NCBI RefSeq assembly: GCF_001500045.1
Contig: NZ_LQIX01000001.1
Location: forward strand, 248,001-312,000
Length of the DNA: 64,000 nt
Direction of reading: 5' to 3'
DNA from: Mycobacterium sp. GA-1199
GTDB taxonomy: Bacteria > Actinomycetota > Actinomycetes > Mycobacteriales > Mycobacteriaceae
The position numbers and the translations under genes are program-made. Numbering within the stretch: the stretch's first letter is position 1; every line of letters starts with the position of its first letter. This document shows, piece by piece, positions 34,542 through 44,411 of the stretch. Under the pieces are notes generated by a model. It was not told where the DNA came from, made no database searches, and saw only the letters and a list, made by a program, of their open reading frames with translations.

Positions 34542-36410
34542 ATGTGCGGAATCGTCGGCTACGTCGGGCAGCGTCCTGCCTGCGACATCGTCGTCGACGC
34601 GCTGCGCCGGATGGAGTACCGAGGCTACGACTCGTCGGGCGTCGCTCTGCTCGACGGACACGGCGGGCTCACGGTCCGGCGCCGGGCCGGGCGGCTGGCC
34701 AACCTGGAAGCCGCGCTGGCCGACACCGAAGCGTCCAGCCTTGCCGGCAGCACCGGCCTCGGCCACACCCGGTGGGCCACCCACGGCAGGCCCACCGACC
34801 GCAACGCCCATCCGCACCGCGACGCCGCAGGCAAGATCGCCGTCGTCCACAACGGGATCATCGAGAACTACGCCGCGTTGCGGGCCGAACTCGAGAAGAC
34901 CGGCGTGGAGTTCGCCAGCGACACCGACACCGAGGTCGCGGTGCACCTGGTCTCCTGGCAGTTTCACCACGGTCCCACCGCCGGAGACTTCCCGGCGTCC
35001 GTGCTCGCAGTGCTGCGGCGCCTCGAAGGGCACTTCACGCTGGTGTTCGCCAACGCCGACGACCCGGGCACCATCGTGGCGGCGCGCCGCTCCACGCCCC
35101 TGGTGGTCGGCGTCGGTGACGGCGAGATGTTCGTCGGCTCGGACGTCGCCGCGTTCATCGAGCACACCCGCGACGCGGTCGAACTCGGCCAGGATCAGGC
35201 GGTGGTCGTGACCGCCGACGGATACCGCATCACCGACTTCGACGGCGTGGACGACGGTGCGAGTGCCCGCTCGTTCCATATCGACTGGGACATGTCGGCC
35301 GCCGAAAAGGGTGGCTATGAGTACTTCATGCTCAAAGAGATCGCCGAGCAGCCCGCGGCGGTTTCCGACACGCTGCTGGGCCACTTCGTCGACAACCGCA
35401 TCGTGCTCGACGAACAGCGGCTGTCCGATCAGGAGCTGCGTGAGGTGGACAAGGTCTTCGTGGTGGCATGCGGGACCGCCTACCACTCCGGGCTGTTGGC
35501 CAAGTATGCGATCGAGCACTGGACGAGGCTGCCCGTCGAGGCGGAGCTGGCCAGCGAATTCCGTTACCGCGACCCGGTTCTGGACAGTCACACCCTGGTG
35601 GTGGCGATCTCGCAGTCCGGCGAGACCGCCGACACCCTCGAGGCGGTGCGGCACGCCAAGGAGCAGAAGGCCAAGGTGCTGGCGATCTGCAACACCAACG
35701 GCAGCCAGATCCCGCGCGAATGCGATGCGGTGCTCTACACCCGCGCCGGACCCGAGATCGGGGTGGCGTCGACGAAGACCTTCCTCGCCCAGATCGCGGC
35801 CAATTACCTTGTCGGCCTTGCGCTCGCACAGGCTCGCGGCACGAAGTACCCCGACGAGGTGGAGCGCGAATACCGCGAGCTGGAGGCCATGCCCGAACTC
35901 GTCGCCCGGGTGCTCGAAATCGTCGAACCGGTCAGGGCGCTGGCGCACCGCTTCGCTCAATCGCAGACGGTGCTCTTCCTTGGCAGGCACGTCGGCTACC
36001 CCGTCGCGCTCGAAGGTGCGCTCAAGCTCAAGGAGCTGGCGTACATGCACGCCGAGGGCTTCGCGGCGGGTGAGCTCAAACACGGTCCGATCGCGCTGAT
36101 CGAGGACGACCTCCCCGTCATCGTCGTGATGCCGTCACCGAAGAACGCGCCGATGCTGCACGCCAAGCTGCTCTCGAACATCCGCGAGATCCAGGCGCGC
36201 GGCGCGGTCACCATCGTGATCGCCGAGGAGGGCGACGAGACGGTCCGCCCCTACGCCGACCACCTGATCGAGATCCCGGCCGTGTCAACGCTTTTCCAGC
36301 CGCTGCTGTCGACGATCCCGCTACAGGTGTTCGCCGCGGGCGTGGCGCAGGCTCGCGGCTATGACGTCGACAAGCCCCGCAATCTGGCCAAGTCCGTCAC
36401 CGTCGAGTAG
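34542..36410 (+). CDS. glmS: Glutamine-fructose-6-phosphate aminotransferase (isomerising) GlmS
   Basis: 622 residues from the ATG at 34542, which places the N-terminal nucleophile Cys directly after Met (MCGIVGYVGQRPA). The glutaminase domain (about 1-240) has GHTRWATHGRPTDRNAHPH and the two SIS isomerase domains have ACGTAYHSG and SQSGETADTLEA. It ends with the family motif DKPRNLAKSVTVE. It makes glucosamine-6-phosphate from fructose-6-phosphate and glutamine, the first step to UDP-GlcNAc, with GlmM the next enzyme. No glmS ribozyme is visible upstream, consistent with an actinobacterium. Confidence 0.98.
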   Translation: MCGIVGYVGQRPACDIVVDALRRMEYRGYDSSGVALLDGHGGLTVRRRAGRLANLEAALADTEASSLAGSTGLGHTRWATHGRPTDRNAHPHRDAAGKIAVVHNGIIENYAALRAELEKTGVEFASDTDTEVAVHLVSWQFHHGPTAGDFPASVLAVLRRLEGHFTLVFANADDPGTIVAARRSTPLVVGVGDGEMFVGSDVAAFIEHTRDAVELGQDQAVVVTADGYRITDFDGVDDGASARSFHIDWDMSAAEKGGYEYFMLKEIAEQPAAVSDTLLGHFVDNRIVLDEQRLSDQELREVDKVFVVACGTAYHSGLLAKYAIEHWTRLPVEAELASEFRYRDPVLDSHTLVVAISQSGETADTLEAVRHAKEQKAKVLAICNTNGSQIPRECDAVLYTRAGPEIGVASTKTFLAQIAANYLVGLALAQARGTKYPDEVEREYRELEAMPELVARVLEIVEPVRALAHRFAQSQTVLFLGRHVGYPVALEGALKLKELAYMHAEGFAAGELKHGPIALIEDDLPVIVVMPSPKNAPMLHAKLLSNIREIQARGAVTIVIAEEGDETVRPYADHLIEIPAVSTLFQPLLSTIPLQVFAAGVAQARGYDVDKPRNLAKSVTVE

Positions 36411-36515
36411 TTTCTGCCGTCGAATCTGAAGTTCTGCACGACTTTTCGCCGGTTTGTCGTGGATATCTTCAGTTTCGGCGTCTCGTAGCCGAGCAACGAC
36501 GTAACGTGGGCAGCG

Positions 36516-37937
36516 ATGCGGCACTACTACACCGCGGATCAGATTCGCGAGGCTGAAGCGCCGCTATTGGCGTCCCTGCCCGACGGTGCCCTGATGCGCC
36601 GCGCCGCCAACGGCCTTGCCGTCGTGATCGTGCGGGAACTGGTGCTGCGCACCGGCGGAATCTACGGGCGGCGCATCTGCGCCGTGGTCGGTTCGGGCGA
36701 CAACGGCGGTGACGCGCTGTGGGCCGCGACGTTCCTGCGCCGGCGCGGAGCCGCGGCCGCCGCCATCCTGCTCAACCCGGAGCGCACCCACCGCAAGGCG
36801 CTCGCGGCGTTCACCGCTGCCGGCGGACGGATCGTCGGATCGGTTCCGGCCGGCACCGATCTCGTGATCGACGGCGTGGTGGGGATCTCCGGATCCGGGC
36901 CGCTTCGGCCGAATGCCGCCGACGTGTTCGCCGCCGTCGACGAGGCGGGTATTCCGGTGGTGGCCGTCGACATCCCCAGCGGGGTCGATGTGCAGACCGG
37001 GGTCGCCGACGGGCCCCATGTCCGGGCGGCGTTGACCGTGACGTTCGGCGGTCTCAAACCCGTTCACGCCCTGGGGGAATGTGGTCACGTCGAGTTGATC
37101 GACATCGGGCTGGACCTGCCGGTGTCCGACATGGTGTCGTTCGACGCCGCCGACGTGGCCGCTCGCTGGCCGGTGCCCGGGCCGACCGACGACAAGTACA
37201 CGCAGGGGGTGACCGGCATCCTCGCCGGCTCGGCGACCTACCCCGGTGCCGCGGTGCTGTGCACCGGTGCGGCGGTCGCGGCGACCTCGGGCATGGTCCG
37301 GTACGCCGGAACCGCCGGACCACAGGTTCTCTCGCAGTGGCCAGAGGTGATCGCCGCGCCCAGTGCCGGAGCATCGGGACGGGTGCAGGCCTGGGCCGTG
37401 GGGCCCGGGCTGGGTACCGACGACACGGGTGCGGCGGCACTGTGGTTCGCGTTGGAAAGCGGACTGCCGGTGGTCGTCGACGCCGACGGGTTGACGATCC
37501 TGGCCGCCCACCCCGATCTGGTCGACGGCCGAAAGGCACCGACGGTGTTGACGCCGCACGCCGGGGAGTTCGCCCGCCTGGCCGGGTCTGCGCCAGGCGA
37601 CGATCGCGTCGGTGCCACCCGCAGGCTCGCCGACCGGCTGGGCGTCACCGTGCTGCTGAAGGGCAACGTGACAGTCATCGCCGAACCGGGCGGCCCGGTG
37701 TACCTCAACCCCGCGGGCCAATCCTGGGCCGCCACAGCGGGTTCCGGTGACGTGCTGGCCGGGATCACCGGGGCCCTGCTGGCCGCGGGCCTGCCCGCCG
37801 GCGAGGCGGCCGCCGCGGCGGCGTTCGTCCACGCGCGCGCCGCGAACCTGGCCGCCTCCGATCCGGGGCCGCATCCCGCCCCGACTTCGGCGTCCCGCAT
37901 CCTCGCGCACGTCCGAACCGCCATAGCCAGCTTGTAA
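36516..37937 (+). CDS. nnr: Bifunctional NAD(P)H-hydrate repair enzyme (epimerase + dehydratase)
   Basis: 473 residues. The N-terminal YjeF_N epimerase domain (about 1-210) has GSGDNGGDALWAATFLRRRG and VVAVDIPSGVD. The C-terminal ribokinase-like dehydratase domain (about 225-473) has GVTGILAGSATYPGA, VLTPHAGEFARL, LLKGNVTVIA and TAGSGDVLAGITGALLA. The protein epimerises S/R-NAD(P)HX and dehydrates the S form back to NAD(P)H, repairing damaged cofactors. It is co-directional between glmS and gadB. The 105-base gap before it shows no feature. Confidence 0.95.
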   Translation: MRHYYTADQIREAEAPLLASLPDGALMRRAANGLAVVIVRELVLRTGGIYGRRICAVVGSGDNGGDALWAATFLRRRGAAAAAILLNPERTHRKALAAFTAAGGRIVGSVPAGTDLVIDGVVGISGSGPLRPNAADVFAAVDEAGIPVVAVDIPSGVDVQTGVADGPHVRAALTVTFGGLKPVHALGECGHVELIDIGLDLPVSDMVSFDAADVAARWPVPGPTDDKYTQGVTGILAGSATYPGAAVLCTGAAVAATSGMVRYAGTAGPQVLSQWPEVIAAPSAGASGRVQAWAVGPGLGTDDTGAAALWFALESGLPVVVDADGLTILAAHPDLVDGRKAPTVLTPHAGEFARLAGSAPGDDRVGATRRLADRLGVTVLLKGNVTVIAEPGGPVYLNPAGQSWAATAGSGDVLAGITGALLAAGLPAGEAAAAAAFVHARAANLAASDPGPHPAPTSASRILAHVRTAIASL

Positions 37938-37963
37938 GCCAGTCTGTAACGAGAGGAAATTCC

Positions 37964-39346
37964 ATGTCGCCCACGCGTCCTCACGCACCGCAGGTCGCCC
38001 CCGCCTACACCGGACGGCTGGCGATGGCGCCGGTGCCGTCGCTGCGGTTGCCCGACGATGCGATGGACCCCGACGCCGCGTACCGGTTCATCCACGACGA
38101 ACTGATGCTCGACGGCAGTTCCCGGCTGAACCTGGCCACGTTCGTCACGACGTGGATGGACCCGCAGGCCGAACGGCTGATGGCCGAGACGTTCGACAAG
38201 AACATGATCGACAAGGACGAATATCCAGCGACCGCCGCGATCGAGCAGCGCTGCGTGTGCATGGTGGCCGATCTGTTCCACGCCGAAGACCTGCGCGACG
38301 ACGACCCGTCCAGCGCGATCGGTGTCTCGACGATCGGTTCCAGCGAGGCCGTGATGCTGGCCGGGCTCGCCATGAAGTGGCGGTGGCGAGAACGCGTCGG
38401 CGACAAATGGAAGGGCCGCACACCGAACCTGGTGATGGGCGCCAACGTTCAGGTGGTCTGGGAGAAGTTCTGCCGCTACTTCGACGTCGAGGCGCGATAC
38501 CTGCCGATGGCGGAGGACCGCTACGTCATCACCTCCGAGCAGGTGCTCGACAACATCGACGAGAACACCATCGGCGTGGTGGCGATCCTGGGCACCACCT
38601 ACACCGGGGAACTGGAACCCATCGGTGAGATCTGTGCCGCGCTCGACAAACTCGCGGACGGCGGTGGCCTCGACATCCCGGTCCACGTCGATGCGGCCAG
38701 TGGTGGCTTCGTGGTGCCGTTCCTGCATCCGGACCTGGAATGGGATTTCCGGCTCCCGCGCGTGGTGTCCATCAACGTCAGCGGGCACAAGTACGGCCTG
38801 ACCTACCCCGGAATCGGCTTCGTGGTCTGGCGCAGCGCGGAGTACCTGCCCGAGGGCCTGGTCTTTCACGTCAACTATCTCGGCGGCGACATGCCGACCT
38901 TCACATTGAACTTCTCCCGACCCGGAAACCAGGTCGTCGGGCAGTACTACAACTTCCTCCGGCTCGGCCGCGGGGGCTATGTACAAGTGATGCAGTCTCT
39001 CTCGCAGACCGCGCGGTGGCTGGGTGACCAATTGCGTGAAAGCGAACACTTCGAGGTCGTCGCCGACGGATCGGCGATCCCGGTGGTGAGTTTCAAGCTC
39101 GCCGGCGATTTCGGTTATACGGAGTTCGACATCTCGCAGGGGCTGCGCGCGTTCGGCTGGCAGGTGCCCGCCTACACCATGCCGGAGGGCGCCACCGACG
39201 TCACGATGTTGCGCATCGTGGTGCGGGAGGGATTCTCCGCGGACCTGGCGCGGGCGCTGCACGACGACATGGTCACCGTGCTCTCTCACCTCGATGAGCT
39301 CAAACCCCGAGGCCACTTCAACCAGTTGCAGCCCTTCGCGCACTAG
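37964..39346 (+). CDS. gadB: Glutamate decarboxylase (PLP-dependent)
   Basis: 460 residues, the usual length. Signature segments are RLNLATFVTTWMDPQAERLM, KNMIDKDEYPATAAIE, GVSTIGSSEAVMLAGLAMKW and HVDAASGGFVVPF. The PLP lysine is Lys276 in VSGHKYGLTYPG. It decarboxylates glutamate to GABA, consuming a proton, and feeds the GABA shunt or acid resistance. No GABA antiporter is nearby. A GAGAGGAAA site precedes the ATG, 26 bases after nnr. Order nnr-gadB-alr matches M. tuberculosis Rv3433c-Rv3432c-Rv3423c, apart from missing intervening genes. Confidence 0.96.
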   Translation: MSPTRPHAPQVAPAYTGRLAMAPVPSLRLPDDAMDPDAAYRFIHDELMLDGSSRLNLATFVTTWMDPQAERLMAETFDKNMIDKDEYPATAAIEQRCVCMVADLFHAEDLRDDDPSSAIGVSTIGSSEAVMLAGLAMKWRWRERVGDKWKGRTPNLVMGANVQVVWEKFCRYFDVEARYLPMAEDRYVITSEQVLDNIDENTIGVVAILGTTYTGELEPIGEICAALDKLADGGGLDIPVHVDAASGGFVVPFLHPDLEWDFRLPRVVSINVSGHKYGLTYPGIGFVVWRSAEYLPEGLVFHVNYLGGDMPTFTLNFSRPGNQVVGQYYNFLRLGRGGYVQVMQSLSQTARWLGDQLRESEHFEVVADGSAIPVVSFKLAGDFGYTEFDISQGLRAFGWQVPAYTMPEGATDVTMLRIVVREGFSADLARALHDDMVTVLSHLDELKPRGHFNQLQPFAH

Positions 39347-39397
39347 CGTCGGGCCGCTGCTCGCCCGTCTGGGACAATCGGCCGTGGTGAAACGACG

Positions 39398-40564
39398 ATG
39401 CACACGACCGAGCTGACGACGCCGACCGCGACCGCGGCCCCCCAGGCGGTGGTCGACGTCGACGCGATCGCCCACAACGTGCGGCTGCTGCGCGACCTCG
39501 CGGGCACCGCGCAGGTGATGGCCGTCGTCAAAGCCGACGGATACGGTCACGGCGCCACCCAGGTCAGCCGGGTCGCGCTCGCCGCGGGAGCCACCGAACT
39601 CGGGGTGGCGACCGTCGCCGAGGCGTTGGCGCTGCGCGGTGACGGCATCACCGCTCCGCTGCTGGCCTGGCTGCACCCGCCGGGCACCGATTTCGCGCCG
39701 GCCGTGGCCGCCGACGTCCAGATCGCGGTGTCGTCGGTGCGCCAGCTCGATGAATTGCTCGACGGCGTCGCACGGGCCGGGCGCGGCGCCTTGGTCACCG
39801 TGAAGGTCGACACCGGGCTCAGCCGCAACGGCGTCGGTCGTGCCGACTACCCGGCGATGGTCGCCGCGCTCAAGCGGGCGCAGGCCGACGAAGCGATCAG
39901 CGTACGCGGGCTGATGTCGCACCTCGTGCACGGCGACCAACCCGACGATCCGCTCAACGACGTACAGGCGCAGCGACTCAGCGAGATGCGGACCTATGCG
40001 GCCGAACAGGGCGTGCAGTTCGAGATCACGCACCTGAGCAACAGCCCGGCCGCGATGACGCGGCCAGACCTGGCCTTCGACCTCGTGCGCGCCGGTATCG
40101 CGGTGTACGGTCAGACCCCGATACCCGAGCGCGGGAACATGGGCTTGCGTCCGGCGATGACCCTGAAATGCCCTGTGGCACTGGTGCGGTCGATACGGGC
40201 GGGCGACGGAGTGTCCTACGGGCACACCTGGGTCGCCGATCGCGACACCACCGTGGCGCTGTTGCCGGTCGGTTACGCCGACGGGGTGTTCCGTCCGTTG
40301 AGCAACCGCTTCGATGTACTGATCAACGGCCGACGGTGCCGCAACGTCGGCCGGATCTGCATGGACCAGTTCGTCGTGGACCTCGGACCGGCGAGCGGAG
40401 TCACAGAGGGTGACGAGGCGATCCTGTTCGGACCGGGCACGCACGGCGAGCCGACGACTCAGGAGTGGGCCGACCTGCTGGGCACCATCAACTACGAGAT
40501 CGTGACCAGTCCGCGTGGCCGCTTTGTGCGGACCTATACCGCAACAACGGACCAGACGCTCTGA
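39398..40564 (+). CDS. alr: Alanine racemase
   Basis: 388 residues. The PLP lysine is Lys45 in [51 protein letters not shown] and the second catalytic base Tyr in GVSYGHTW (about 273) are all present. It interconverts L- and D-alanine for D-Ala-D-Ala in peptidoglycan and is the target of cycloserine. The first 15 residues are a loose extension, and a later start cannot be excluded. Its stop overlaps the next ATG by one base (TGATG). Confidence 0.97.
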   Translation: MHTTELTTPTATAAPQAVVDVDAIAHNVRLLRDLAGTAQVMAVVKADGYGHGATQVSRVALAAGATELGVATVAEALALRGDGITAPLLAWLHPPGTDFAPAVAADVQIAVSSVRQLDELLDGVARAGRGALVTVKVDTGLSRNGVGRADYPAMVAALKRAQADEAISVRGLMSHLVHGDQPDDPLNDVQAQRLSEMRTYAAEQGVQFEITHLSNSPAAMTRPDLAFDLVRAGIAVYGQTPIPERGNMGLRPAMTLKCPVALVRSIRAGDGVSYGHTWVADRDTTVALLPVGYADGVFRPLSNRFDVLINGRRCRNVGRICMDQFVVDLGPASGVTEGDEAILFGPGTHGEPTTQEWADLLGTINYEIVTSPRGRFVRTYTATTDQTL

Positions 40565-41685
40565 TGGACAACGAGATTCCGATCCCGCGCCGCCGCCGCA
40601 ACTCGAACGGGCGCTGGCTCGCGGGCGCGGCAGGCCTGACCGCGGTCGGTAGTGCAGCGGGAATGTCGGCCGCACGCTCGCTGCGGCGTCGACTCGACAC
40701 CGTGGATCACTACAAGGACGAGGATTTCGAACTACTCGACGCCGACCGCAGTTCCGTCGTCACCACGCCCGACGGCGTCTCGCTGGCGGTCCGCGAGGTC
40801 GGCCCGCAGGACGCGCCGCTGACCGTGGTGTTCGCGCACGGATTCTGTCTACGCATGGGCGCCTTCTACTTTCAGCGCGTCAGGCTGACCGAGCAGTGGG
40901 GACCCCAGGTCCGGATGGTGTTCTACGATCAGCGCGGCCACGGCCAGTCCGACGAAGCGCCTCCCGAGACCTATACCGTCACCCAACTCGGACAGGATCT
41001 GGAAGCCGTGTTGACGGTGGTGGTCCCGCGCGGTCCCGTGGTGCTGGTCGGGCACTCGATGGGCGGGATGACCGTGCTGTCACACGCGCGACAGTTCCCG
41101 CAGCACTATCCGAAGCGGATCGTCGGTGCCGCGATCATCGCCTCTGCGGCCGAAGGGGTTTCGCGATCACCGGTGGGGGAGATCTTGAAGAACCCCGCAC
41201 TGGAGGCGGTCCGCTTCGCGGTGCGGTACGCACCCAAGATGGTGCACCGCACCCGCGGCGCGGCGAAGTCGGTGATCGCGCCGATCCTGCGCGCGGGCTC
41301 CTACGGCGACGAAAAGATCAGTCCGAGTGTCGTGGCGTTCTCCGAGAGGATGATGCACGGCACACCGATCGCGACGCTCGTCGAGTTCCTGCACGCGCTC
41401 GAGGTGCACAACGAGATCGACGGGCTGACCACGCTGGCCAAGGTGCCGACCCTGATCGCGTGCGGTGACCGCGACCTGCTGACCCCGATGGAGTACTCGC
41501 AAGCCATGGCCGCGGTTCTCCCGAAGGCGCAGCTGGTGATCGTCGGTGGCGCAGGACATCTCGTCCAACTCGAACAACCCGAGGCGATCAACGAAGCGCT
41601 GGTCCGACTCGTCGAACGTGCGACACCGTCCAAGCTCGTCGCGTTGACGAGGCGGGTGCGCGAGAAGGTCCGCAACAATGGGTGA
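40564..41685 (+). CDS. Alpha/beta hydrolase with N-terminal basic/hydrophobic segment
   Basis: 373 residues from the ATG at 40564. It starts PIPRRRRNSNGRWLAGAAGLTAVGSAAGMSAA, a basic stretch and a short hydrophobic helix that could be a twin-arginine-like or membrane-tether signal. The hydrolase core has VVFAHGFCLRMGAF, YDQRGHGQSD, nucleophile VLVGHSMGGMT, acid IACGDRDLLTP and His in GGAGHLVQLEQPE, so the triad is complete. Substrate unknown. It is coupled to alr upstream (one-base overlap) and tsaE downstream (eight-base overlap), and so sits in the middle of an essential-gene operon. Confidence 0.88.
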   Translation: MDNEIPIPRRRRNSNGRWLAGAAGLTAVGSAAGMSAARSLRRRLDTVDHYKDEDFELLDADRSSVVTTPDGVSLAVREVGPQDAPLTVVFAHGFCLRMGAFYFQRVRLTEQWGPQVRMVFYDQRGHGQSDEAPPETYTVTQLGQDLEAVLTVVVPRGPVVLVGHSMGGMTVLSHARQFPQHYPKRIVGAAIIASAAEGVSRSPVGEILKNPALEAVRFAVRYAPKMVHRTRGAAKSVIAPILRAGSYGDEKISPSVVAFSERMMHGTPIATLVEFLHALEVHNEIDGLTTLAKVPTLIACGDRDLLTPMEYSQAMAAVLPKAQLVIVGGAGHLVQLEQPEAINEALVRLVERATPSKLVALTRRVREKVRNNG

Positions 41686-42145
41686 ACGCCGCTCGGGCAC
41701 GGCCGAACTGCCGACCGCAGAGGACACCGTCGCGCTCGGCGCCGAACTCGGTGGACAACTGCACGCCGGTGACGTCGTCGTGCTGTCCGGACCGCTCGGC
41801 GCGGGAAAGACCGTGCTCGCCAAGGGTATTGCGCAAGCGATGGATGTCCAGGGCCCGGTGATCTCGCCGACCTTCGTACTGGCGCGGGTACACCGGGCCC
41901 GCCGATCGGATGCGCCGGCCATGATCCACGTCGACATGTATCGCCTCCTCGACCACCCGTCGGTCGACCTGCTCGCGGAACTCGACTCGCTGGACCTGGA
42001 CACCGATCTCGACGACGCCGTCGTGGTCGTCGAATGGGGTGAGGGGCTGGCCGAACGGCTCTCCGACAGCCACCTCGACGTGCGGCTCGAGCGTGCCCGC
42101 GACACCGAGGTGCGCACCGCGGTGTGGGAGTGGAGCACGGCGTGA
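41678..42145 (+). CDS. tsaE: tRNA t6A biosynthesis ATPase TsaE
   Basis: 155 residues. P-loop GPLGAGKT (38-45), SPTFVLARVH, IHVDMYRL and VVVEWGEGLAERL are diagnostic. TsaE hydrolyses ATP to reset the TsaB-TsaD complex that adds threonylcarbamoyl to A37 of ANN-decoding tRNAs. It overlaps the upstream hydrolase by eight bases and tsaB by four (GTGA), implying strongly coupled translation of tsaE-tsaB-rimI-tsaD. Confidence 0.96.
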   Translation: MGERRSGTAELPTAEDTVALGAELGGQLHAGDVVVLSGPLGAGKTVLAKGIAQAMDVQGPVISPTFVLARVHRARRSDAPAMIHVDMYRLLDHPSVDLLAELDSLDLDTDLDDAVVVVEWGEGLAERLSDSHLDVRLERARDTEVRTAVWEWSTA

Positions 42146-42759
42146 ACGTACTGGCCATCGACACCGCGACGCCCGCGGTGACGGCGGGCGTGGTTCGCCT
42201 TCACGGACTGCAGGTGCTCGCCGAGCGGGTGACGGTCGACGCGCGGGCGCACGCCGAACAGCTCACCCCGAACGCGGTGCAGGCGCTGGCCGGCGCGGGA
42301 ATCGGCGTCGACGAGCTGGCCGCGGTGGTGGTCGGCTGTGGCCCGGGACCGTTCACCGGCCTGCGCGTCGGAATGGCCACCGCCGCGGCCTATGGGCATG
42401 CGCTGGGCATCCCGGTCCACGGCGTCTGCAGCCTCGATGCCATCGGGGTGGACACCGTCGGCGATGTGCTCGTGGTGACGGATGCGCGTCGTCGTGAGGT
42501 CTACTGGGCGCGTTACCGCGACGGGGTGCGCACCGATGGACCCGCCGTCTGCGCAGCCGCGGACGTGCCCGCAGGTGCCACAGCGGTCGCCGGCTCGCCC
42601 GAGCACGCGGCGCTGTTCGACCTGCCGCGCCAGGCTCCGATGTATCCGACCGCTTCGGGACTGGTGCGCGCGGTGGCGGACTGGGACGCCGAGCCGGCGC
42701 CGCTCGTCCCGCTGTACCTGCGCCGGCCCGACGCCAAACCCTCGGTGGCCAGGCGATGA
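42142..42759 (+). CDS. tsaB: tRNA t6A biosynthesis scaffold TsaB
   Basis: 205 residues from the GTG at 42142. The ASKHA-type N-lobe reads [18 protein letters not shown], with [13 protein letters not shown] and [19 protein letters not shown]. TsaB is the catalytically inactive partner that dimerises with TsaD. The alternative start 18 bases upstream adds MGVEHG and would deepen the overlap with tsaE; the GTG gives the usual family N-terminus. The stop overlaps rimI by four bases. Confidence 0.95.
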   Translation: MNVLAIDTATPAVTAGVVRLHGLQVLAERVTVDARAHAEQLTPNAVQALAGAGIGVDELAAVVVGCGPGPFTGLRVGMATAAAYGHALGIPVHGVCSLDAIGVDTVGDVLVVTDARRREVYWARYRDGVRTDGPAVCAAADVPAGATAVAGSPEHAALFDLPRQAPMYPTASGLVRAVADWDAEPAPLVPLYLRRPDAKPSVARR

Positions 42760-43208
42760 GCATCCAGTACGGGCCGCTCAAGCCGTCCGACGCGGCCAGG
42801 TGCGCCGAGCTGGAGGCTCAGCTGTTCGACGGCGACGATCCGTGGCCCGAGCGCGCCTTCCTCGCCGAACTCGCCGCCAAGCACATCCGCTACGTCGCCG
42901 CACGCGATCACGACAAGCTCGTCGGCTACGCGGGCATCGCCCGGCTGGGCCGAAAGAAGCCCTACGAGTACGAGATCCACACCATCGGGGTCGACCCCGC
43001 CTATCAGGGCCAGGGGATCGGCAAGCGCATGCTGGCCGAGTTGCTCGACCACGCCTCGGGTGGCTGCGTGTTCCTCGAGGTTCGCACCGACAACGAAGCG
43101 GCGATCAAGATGTACGAAAGCTTCGGTTTCACGAATGTGGGGCTGCGCAAACGGTATTACCGGGCCAGCGGCGCCGACGCCTATACGATGCGGCGAGACC
43201 CGACATGA
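42756..43208 (+). CDS. rimI: Ribosomal-protein-alanine N-acetyltransferase RimI
   Basis: 150 residues. GNAT fold with [35 protein letters not shown] (acetyl-CoA loop QGQGIG), [21 protein letters not shown] and [20 protein letters not shown]. It acetylates N-terminal alanine, classically of bS18, and probably other proteins. It lies between tsaB and tsaD with four-base overlaps at both ends, an arrangement common in actinobacteria. Confidence 0.96.
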   Translation: MSIQYGPLKPSDAARCAELEAQLFDGDDPWPERAFLAELAAKHIRYVAARDHDKLVGYAGIARLGRKKPYEYEIHTIGVDPAYQGQGIGKRMLAELLDHASGGCVFLEVRTDNEAAIKMYESFGFTNVGLRKRYYRASGADAYTMRRDPT

Positions 43209-44230
43209 CGATCATCCTGGCCATCGAGAGCTCCTGCGACGAAACCGGCGTCGGCATCGCTGAATTGGGTCCCGACGGATCGGTGCGACTGCTCGCCGAC
43301 GAGGTCGCGTCCAGCGTCGATGAACACGCCCGGTTCGGTGGGGTGGTTCCCGAGATCGCGTCCCGGGCGCACCTGGAGGCGTTGGGTCCGACGATGCGCC
43401 GCGCCCTGCAGGCGGCCGGGGTGGCCAAACCCGATGTCGTCGCCGCGACGATCGGGCCGGGCCTGGCGGGCGCGCTGCTGGTGGGAGTGGCCGCGGCCAA
43501 GGCCTATTCGGCGGCGTGGCAGGTGCCGTTCTACGCCGTCAACCACTTGGGTGGGCATCTGGCCGCCGATGTCTACGACCACGGCCCGCTGCCGGAGAGC
43601 ATCGGTCTGTTGGTCTCGGGCGGGCACACCAACCTGCTGTACGTGCGGTCGCTGGGCGAGCCGATCGTCGAACTCGGCAGCACCGTCGACGACGCCGCAG
43701 GAGAGGCCTACGACAAGGTGGCACGCCTGCTGGGCCTGGGCTATCCCGGCGGCAGGGTGCTCGACGAGTTGGCCTGCGAGGGCGACAGGGACGCGATCGT
43801 GTTCCCGAGGGGTATGACCGGCCCGCGCGACGATCCGTACGCGTTCAGCTTCTCGGGGCTCAAGACGGCGGTCGCCCGGTACGTCGAAAGCCACCCGGAG
43901 GCGTCGACGGCGGATGTGGCGGCCGGGTTCCAGGAGGCGGTTGCCGACGTGCTGACGCTAAAGGCGGTGCGGGCCGCCAAGGCCCTCGACGTCTCGACGC
44001 TGCTGATCGCCGGCGGCGTGGCGGCGAACTCGCGGCTGCGCGAGCTGGCCGAGGAGCGGTGCGCCGCCAACGGGCTGACGCTGCGGGTGCCGCGACCACG
44101 CCTGTGCACCGACAACGGCGCCATGATCGCCTCGTTCGCGGCGCACCTGATTGCGGCGGGGGCGCGGCCGTCCCCGCTGGATGCCGTAAGCGATCCGGGT
44201 CTGCCCGTCGTACAGGCACAAGTGGCTTGA
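43205..44230 (+). CDS. tsaD: tRNA t6A37 threonylcarbamoyltransferase TsaD
   Basis: 341 residues from the ATG at 43205; the longer open frame upstream belongs to other phases. [32 protein letters not shown] and metal ligands His114 and His118 in [11 protein letters not shown] mark the family, with [27 protein letters not shown] and [13 protein letters not shown]. It transfers the threonylcarbamoyl group to A37. Last gene of the block. A CIRCE operator for groES begins 20 bases after its stop. Confidence 0.98.
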   Translation: MTIILAIESSCDETGVGIAELGPDGSVRLLADEVASSVDEHARFGGVVPEIASRAHLEALGPTMRRALQAAGVAKPDVVAATIGPGLAGALLVGVAAAKAYSAAWQVPFYAVNHLGGHLAADVYDHGPLPESIGLLVSGGHTNLLYVRSLGEPIVELGSTVDDAAGEAYDKVARLLGLGYPGGRVLDELACEGDRDAIVFPRGMTGPRDDPYAFSFSGLKTAVARYVESHPEASTADVAAGFQEAVADVLTLKAVRAAKALDVSTLLIAGGVAANSRLRELAEERCAANGLTLRVPRPRLCTDNGAMIASFAAHLIAAGARPSPLDAVSDPGLPVVQAQVA

Positions 44231-44247
44231 TCTTGTCGATACCCGGC

Positions 44248-44275
44248 CTTGAGTGCTAGCACTCTCGTGTATAGA
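44248..44275 (+). promoter_or_regulatory. groES promoter embedded in CIRCE
   Basis: CTTGAG (44248-44253) and TATAGA (44270-44275) are spaced 16 bases apart, the -10 lying in the CIRCE spacer and right arm. HrcA binding would directly block polymerase. Confidence 0.6.
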
Positions 44276-44282
44276 GTGCTAG
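44251..44282. promoter_or_regulatory. CIRCE operator (HrcA site) with extra half-site
   Basis: CTAGCACTC (44256-44264), nine bases, GAGTGCTAG (44274-44282): a perfect CIRCE. In addition GAGTG at 44251-44255 makes 44251-44264 a 14-bp palindrome, giving three half-sites in a row. CIRCE is bound by HrcA, released by heat shock. Confidence 0.93.
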
Positions 44283-44411
44283 GTGGCACGCGGCCAATCC
44301 CTGCGCCGGCACCCGCGACGACGGTGCGTGGGCACGGACGCATGCCGAACACCTGGTAACTGAGAGATCCGGGAACCCGGATCGACACCCGAACTAGTGG
44401 AGGGCTCCATC

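Noticed and set aside
32444..35119. 891-codon plus-strand frame
   Set aside because: Antisense to the LLM oxidoreductase and hydrolase-fold gene and out of frame with glmS. No recognisable domain.
36411..36515. Regulatory RNA between glmS and nnr
   Set aside because: Only weak short repeats around CTGAAGTT and CTTCAGTT; no stable stem or promoter stands out.
37238..40675. 1145-codon open frame on the minus strand
   Set aside because: Runs antisense to nnr, gadB and alr, which are full-length recognised enzymes. The product is His/Arg/Asp-rich shadow sequence typical of high-GC antisense frames.
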